The position numbers were made by a program, and so were the translations under genes. Of a stretch of 54,430 bases of DNA, positions 49,606 through 54,430 are shown piece by piece. Position 1 is the stretch's first letter. Each line of letters opens with the position of its first letter. The stretch spans positions 1 to 54,430 of the forward strand of contig JADHME010000004.1 of NCBI GenBank assembly GCA_016780245.1, in the 5' to 3' direction. Source of the stretch: Flavobacteriaceae bacterium. GTDB taxonomy: Bacteria > Bacteroidota > Bacteroidia > Flavobacteriales > Flavobacteriaceae. A model generated the notes under the pieces. That model ran no database searches, was not told the origin of the DNA, and was given only the letters and a program-made list of their open reading frames with translations.

Positions 49606-49607
49606 AA

Positions 49608-51542
49608 ATGGCAAACAAGAAAAAAAATAATAAATCAAAAATTAATATATACTGGTTCTATGCATCAATTGTCTTTTTTATAATCAGTATTGGACTACTT
49701 GGTGGAGATAATGGTATTCAAAATACTCAACCAACTGATATCTCATCTTTTGAAAATTATTTAAGGAATGGAGATGTGGAGAGAGTCACAATAATTAACC
49801 AGAGATATGCCCGAGTAACATTGAATGAAAATGCTCTTGAAAAAGACATACATAAAAGAGCTAGGTCAAAAAACTTTTTAGGACAAGATAATCTAGCTGG
49901 GCCTCACTATCAATTTGAAATTGGTACTCCAGAATTATTTGAAACCAATCTTCAGCAAATTAAACAAATTCAAGATTTAGACTTTTCAATCGAATTTATG
50001 ACTATGGAGAATAGATGGCTTGATGTTCTTTTAGGATTTCTGCCAATTATTATAATAATTGGAGTATGGATTTTCTTAATGAGAAGAATGTCTGGTGGTG
50101 CTGGAGGTGCAGGTGGGCAAATTTTTAATATTGGTAAATCAAAAGCAAAATTATTTGATCAGAATACTTTAGTAAAAATTACATTTAAGGATGTAGCTGG
50201 TCTTGAGGGTGCAAAAGAAGAAGTTCAAGAAATAGTTGATTTTTTAAAGAATCCAAAAAAATATACTGTTTTAGGTGGTAAAATTCCAAAAGGTGCTCTT
50301 TTAGTAGGTGCACCAGGAACTGGAAAAACTCTTCTTGCAAAAGCTGTAGCAGGTGAAGCTAAAGTTCCTTTCTTTTCTCTTTCTGGTTCTGATTTTGTTG
50401 AAATGTTTGTTGGAGTAGGTGCTTCAAGAGTTAGAGATTTGTTTAAGCAAGCACAAGATAAATCTCCATCAATAATTTTTATTGATGAGATAGATGCCAT
50501 AGGAAGAGCTAGGGGGAGAAGTAATATTACTGGATCTAATGATGAAAGAGAAAATACTCTTAATCAACTTTTAACAGAAATGGATGGTTTTGGTACAGAT
50601 ACTAATGTTATAGTTATTGCTGCAACAAACAGAGCTGATGTCCTTGACAAAGCATTAATGAGGGCTGGTAGATTTGATAGACAGATATTTGTAGACCTAC
50701 CTGACTTGAATGAAAGAAGAGAAATCTTTCAGGTTCATTTAAAGCCATTAAAAAAGAGTAGGACTTTAGACATTGACTTCTTAGCAAAACAAACACCTGG
50801 TTTCTCTGGTGCTGATATTGCAAACGTTTGTAATGAAGCAGCATTAATAGCTGCAAGAAACAACAAGAAATCTGTTGGCAAACAAGATTTTCTTGATGCA
50901 TTAGATAGAATTGTAGGTGGTTTAGAGAAAAAGAATAAAATAATCACTAAAGAAGAGAAGAATACAATAGCATTTCATGAAGCAGGTCATGCAATAGTAA
51001 GTTGGCTTCTTGAACACGCAGCTCCTCTTGTTAAAGTAACAATTGTTCCAAGAGGTCAGTCTCTTGGGGCTGCCTGGTATTTACCAGAGGAGAGAATGAT
51101 TGTAAGAACAGAACAAATGCTAGACGAAATGTGTGCTACTCTAGGTGGAAGAGCAGCAGAAAAGATAATGTTTAATAAAATCTCCACCGGAGCTTTAAGC
51201 GATTTAGAAAAAGTTACTAAACAGGCAAGATCAATAGTCTCTGTTTATGGTTTAAATGATAAAATCGGTAACATTACATACTATGACTCAAGTGGGCAAA
51301 CTGATTATAATTTCACTAAGCCTTACTCTGAAGAAACTGCAAAAAAAATAGACGAAGAAATATCACTTATAATTGAAAAACAATATAAAAGAGCCTGTGA
51401 TATTCTTAAGGAAAATAAAAGCAAACTATCAGAACTTGCTAAAAGACTGTTAGATAAAGAAGTAATCTTTAAAGAAGATCTTGTTAAAATTCTTGGTGAA
51501 AGACCATTTAAAAAAGATGAACAAGATGAAAATAAAAAATAA
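49608..51542 (+). CDS. ftsH: ATP-dependent zinc metalloprotease FtsH
   Basis: [36 protein letters not shown] zinc site. Confidence 0.98.
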   Translation: MANKKKNNKSKINIYWFYASIVFFIISIGLLGGDNGIQNTQPTDISSFENYLRNGDVERVTIINQRYARVTLNENALEKDIHKRARSKNFLGQDNLAGPHYQFEIGTPELFETNLQQIKQIQDLDFSIEFMTMENRWLDVLLGFLPIIIIIGVWIFLMRRMSGGAGGAGGQIFNIGKSKAKLFDQNTLVKITFKDVAGLEGAKEEVQEIVDFLKNPKKYTVLGGKIPKGALLVGAPGTGKTLLAKAVAGEAKVPFFSLSGSDFVEMFVGVGASRVRDLFKQAQDKSPSIIFIDEIDAIGRARGRSNITGSNDERENTLNQLLTEMDGFGTDTNVIVIAATNRADVLDKALMRAGRFDRQIFVDLPDLNERREIFQVHLKPLKKSRTLDIDFLAKQTPGFSGADIANVCNEAALIAARNNKKSVGKQDFLDALDRIVGGLEKKNKIITKEEKNTIAFHEAGHAIVSWLLEHAAPLVKVTIVPRGQSLGAAWYLPEERMIVRTEQMLDEMCATLGGRAAEKIMFNKISTGALSDLEKVTKQARSIVSVYGLNDKIGNITYYDSSGQTDYNFTKPYSEETAKKIDEEISLIIEKQYKRACDILKENKSKLSELAKRLLDKEVIFKEDLVKILGERPFKKDEQDENKK

Positions 51543-51547
51543 TTATT

Positions 51548-52129
51548 TTGAGCTTTTGGAACTTTTTTAAAAATAAGAAGAAAGATAACCAGGAGCCTGA
51601 TGATACCTCTATTTCTGATGAATCATCTCTGGATTTAATTTTTGCCAAAAATTTTACAGAATCAGGTGGTAGATTCATCTATCTAGATCATGAAAATTCT
51701 ACAAAAGATGTCTTTGAAAAAATTATTGGAGAAAATAATTGGGAGATAGACAATGTTTGTTCACTTGATTCAGATATCTCCAAAAATCTTGATATAAGAT
51801 TGATTAGAAATATTGATAACGAAAAAGTCAAAGCACTTGTCACTAATTGTGAATATTTACTTTCAAATTCAGGAAGAATATTAATTTGTAACAAACAGAT
51901 TAAGAATAACAAAATTGAAAATCTTCCTCCAGTAGTAATAATTTTGGCTCGTATGGATCAATTTGTATCTGACCTAAGTGAAGGCATGACTAAGCTTAAA
52001 TATAAATACAAAACAAAGTTTCCTTCAAATATTACAACTATTGTAGTAAAAAATAAGCTGAATGAAGATAACTTTTTAACTTACGGTAATAGTGCCAAAG
52101 ATATCTATCTTATTTTAAGTGATGATTAA
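51548..52129 (+). CDS. LUD-domain (LutC/YkgG-like) protein, TTG start
   Basis: SNSGRILICNKQIKNNKIENLPPVVIILARMDQFVSDLSEGM; between ftsH and cdsA. Confidence 0.8.
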   Translation: MSFWNFFKNKKKDNQEPDDTSISDESSLDLIFAKNFTESGGRFIYLDHENSTKDVFEKIIGENNWEIDNVCSLDSDISKNLDIRLIRNIDNEKVKALVTNCEYLLSNSGRILICNKQIKNNKIENLPPVVIILARMDQFVSDLSEGMTKLKYKYKTKFPSNITTIVVKNKLNEDNFLTYGNSAKDIYLILSDD

Positions 52130-52775
52130 TTTTCTTCCAAGATTAATTAGTGGAATTCTCTACATAGTAATAATTTTTGCATCAATAGTTATTAGTATGG
52201 AGACATTCATAACTGTTTTTTTAATTTTTACATTAATATCAACATATGAAGCTAATTCATTGTATCAGAAAATTAAATCTAAGGGATATAATTATAATCA
52301 TCCTTTTATCCCCCCGTTATATGTTTCAGTATCAATGATAGCTCTGATTTATATTCCATTTAGTGGTAATGCTATATACAACCCATATCTAATCTTGTAT
52401 ATTTTTATTTTAATATGGATAAGTGATACTATGTCTTATTTTTTTGGATCATTATTTGGTAGAAATAATTTAAAAATTGAAGCTTCACCAAATAAAACGT
52501 GGGAGGGTTTTATTGGTGGATTATTTTGTTCAGTTTTATTCAGTTATGTTTCATTTAATTTTATACAAGAAATATTCCCTTTCTGGAAAACTATAGTGCT
52601 TGGATTCATTATACCAATTTTTGGACTTTTTGGAGATATTGTTCAATCCAAAATTAAGCGAAAAGCTGGTGTAAAAGATAGCGGAAATATAATACCTGGA
52701 CACGGAGGCTTATTTGATAGATTAGATAGTGCAATTGGTAATTCCTTTATTGTTCTAATAATAACCATTTTATAA
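52119..52775 (+). CDS. cdsA: phosphatidate cytidylyltransferase CdsA
   Basis: C-terminal signature SKIKRKAGVKDSGNIIPGHGGLFDRLDS; multi-TM. Confidence 0.94.
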   Translation: MMINFLPRLISGILYIVIIFASIVISMETFITVFLIFTLISTYEANSLYQKIKSKGYNYNHPFIPPLYVSVSMIALIYIPFSGNAIYNPYLILYIFILIWISDTMSYFFGSLFGRNNLKIEASPNKTWEGFIGGLFCSVLFSYVSFNFIQEIFPFWKTIVLGFIIPIFGLFGDIVQSKIKRKAGVKDSGNIIPGHGGLFDRLDSAIGNSFIVLIITIL

Positions 52776-53437
52776 TGTTTCATAAGGAAGGCTTTAATAT
52801 TATAATTCTTTTTTTCATAGTTGTATCTATGGACGTAATCATTTTAGAAGTTCTTTTTGAAGAACCATCAACTATAAAGAGTCTTCTTCAAACTAGTGCA
52901 CTAATTCTCTTACTATTAATATTATGGTTTTTCAGAAACCCAAAAAGAAATATAAATAAAAAGACTAATCATATCATAAGTCCTGCTGATGGTAGGGTTG
53001 TCAATATTCAGCAGACATTTGAAAATGAGTATTTTAAAGAAAATAAATTACAAATATCTATTTTTCTATCCCCATTTGATGTTCACGTCAACAGATATCC
53101 AGTATCTGGTGAAGTGTTATACTCAAAACATCATCATGGTAAATATTTAGTAGCTTGGCATCCAAAATCTTCTGATAAAAATGAAAGAACAACTATAGTA
53201 ATTAAAAATAAAAATTTTGGAAATATTATGTACAGACAGATTGCTGGAATGGTTGCAAGGAGAATAGTTAATTATGCAAATGAAGGCTTAATGGTAGCTC
53301 AAGGTGAGGACTCAGGCTTTATAAAGTTTGGATCAAGAGTTGACCTATTTCTTCCATTGAATTCTCAACTTCTTGTTAAGGAAGGAGATAGAGTTATTGG
53401 AGGAATTTCGGAAATAGCCAGGTTAGGAAAGTTCTGA
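52775..53437 (+). CDS. psd: phosphatidylserine decarboxylase (proenzyme)
   Basis: SPADGRVVNI, FLSPFDVHVNRYPV, FIKFGSRVDLFLP with Gly-Ser cleavage site. Confidence 0.95.
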   Translation: MFHKEGFNIIILFFIVVSMDVIILEVLFEEPSTIKSLLQTSALILLLLILWFFRNPKRNINKKTNHIISPADGRVVNIQQTFENEYFKENKLQISIFLSPFDVHVNRYPVSGEVLYSKHHHGKYLVAWHPKSSDKNERTTIVIKNKNFGNIMYRQIAGMVARRIVNYANEGLMVAQGEDSGFIKFGSRVDLFLPLNSQLLVKEGDRVIGGISEIARLGKF

Positions 53438-54430
53438 AATTGACTTTTTTATAGATTTTATCTTTTGTTCTGTATCGATAATTTTTTGTTTTTCCTTATC
53501 TATAATTTCTTTAGGTGCATTACTTATAAAATTTTTGTTTTTTAATTTACTATCTACAGACTTAAGAAAACCAATATTATATTCAAGTTCTTTATTTAAT
53601 TTCTTGATTTCAGAATCTTTATCAAAACCTTCGTCCAGTGGAATAAAAAACTCATAATTTTTTATTATAAAAGATTTAACTAAAGCAAAGTCAGCTTTTT
53701 CAGATTCAATTATATCCTCAACAAATCCAATTTTTTTAATAACATCAATATTACCAATTGGTTTATTGGATGGAATGCAGTATAATTTAATTGGTGTTTT
53801 AAAAGGAATATTTTTTTCCTTTCTATAATTTCTTATTTGTGAAATAATTTCTTTTGTAATTTCAAAATTATTAATCAGCTGCATATCATATTCTTCCTTA
53901 TTTGGCCATGAACTTATTGTTATTGGTTTAGAGACTTTGCCCTCAAGATTATGATATATTTCTTCTGAAAGAAAAGGCATAAATGGATGGATAATTTTCA
54001 AATTTTTAATAAATAATTCAACTAAATCAGACTTTGACTTCTGGTCAATTTTCTTACCATATTCAGGTTTTAATATTTCTAAAAACCATGAACAAAAGTC
54101 ATCCCATATCAATTTATATGAAGACATTAAAACATCTGAAATCCTATAACTTTCAAAGTTACTATCTATAGACTCTAAAGTATTATTGAATTTATTTCTA
54201 TACCAATTTATTGCTAGTTCATTAACTTTAGGCTGTTTAATTTGTAAGTCAGTATCCCAACCATCAACAAGCCTCAATGCATTCCAGAGTTTATTTGTAA
54301 AATTTTTTCCTTGCTGACATAAAGATTTATCAAACAAAAGATCGTTACCAGCAGCTGAGCTTAGCATTAAACCGACTCTTACAGAATCTGCACCATATTC
54401 TTCAATCAATTTAATAGCATCAGGTGAGTT
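53423..54430 (-). CDS. valS: valyl-tRNA synthetase C-terminal portion (partial, N-terminus off window end)
   Basis: NSPDAIKLIEEYGADSVRVGLMLSSAAGNDLLFDKSLCQQGKNFTNKLWNA; anticodon-binding domain and C-terminal coiled-coil; open to window end. Confidence 0.93.
   Translation of the reverse strand, partial: NSPDAIKLIEEYGADSVRVGLMLSSAAGNDLLFDKSLCQQGKNFTNKLWNALRLVDGWDTDLQIKQPKVNELAINWYRNKFNNTLESIDSNFESYRISDVLMSSYKLIWDDFCSWFLEILKPEYGKKIDQKSKSDLVELFIKNLKIIHPFMPFLSEEIYHNLEGKVSKPITISSWPNKEEYDMQLINNFEITKEIISQIRNYRKEKNIPFKTPIKLYCIPSNKPIGNIDVIKKIGFVEDIIESEKADFALVKSFIIKNYEFFIPLDEGFDKDSEIKKLNKELEYNIGFLKSVDSKLKNKNFISNAPKEIIDKEKQKIIDTEQKIKSIKKSISELS

Noticed and set aside
52119-52775. CdsA shorter than usual, possible truncation
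   Set aside because: The C-terminal signature and DRLDS are intact and the gene overlaps psd by one base; looks like a naturally short protein.
1-54430. Mobile elements, prophage, defence or biosynthetic clusters
   Set aside because: Every large ORF is assignable to a housekeeping or known family; no transposase, integrase, terminal repeats or anomalous composition was seen.

Overview
AT-rich window from a streamlined Bacteroidota genome, most likely a marine Flavobacteriia relative (inferred from gldC, the MraZ/dcw layout, TAnnTTTG promoter boxes and protein sequence character). It is densely packed core gene content: the start of the dcw cell-wall/division cluster (mraZ-rsmH-ftsL-ftsI-murE-mraY-murD), replication and metabolism genes (dnaG, polyprenyl synthase, queA, aroA, obgE, adk, purK/purE, gcvP, pdhA/pdhC, acs plus acetate/solute symporter, ppc), a KASIII-MlaE-MlaF lipid cluster, one tRNA-Val(GAC), and a rluD-PASTA / ddl-coaD / nudix / pyrE / birA / rsfS-ftsH-LUD-cdsA-psd block ending in a partial valS. 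I see no mobile element, phage, CRISPR array, toxin-antitoxin, defence island or biosynthetic cluster, and I do not claim a new multi-gene system. The observations most worth following up are: (1) Bacteroidota-type -7 boxes placed 4-8 nt from start codons (purK, adk, pyrE, ddl, a flavin reductase), suggesting leaderless or near-leaderless mRNAs, and the same geometry giving a near-zero 5' leader on tRNA-Val; (2) a DnaG primase whose zinc-finger Cys/His ligands all appear replaced; (3) an orphan LuxR-type response regulator with Glu at the phosphoacceptor position; (4) gldC retained without adjacent gldB; (5) three AAAGTGG-N3 MraZ boxes plus a perfect inverted repeat at mraZ; (6) convergent gene junctions that nearly always overlap. 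All were read by eye, with no database search or computation beyond the supplied ORF track.
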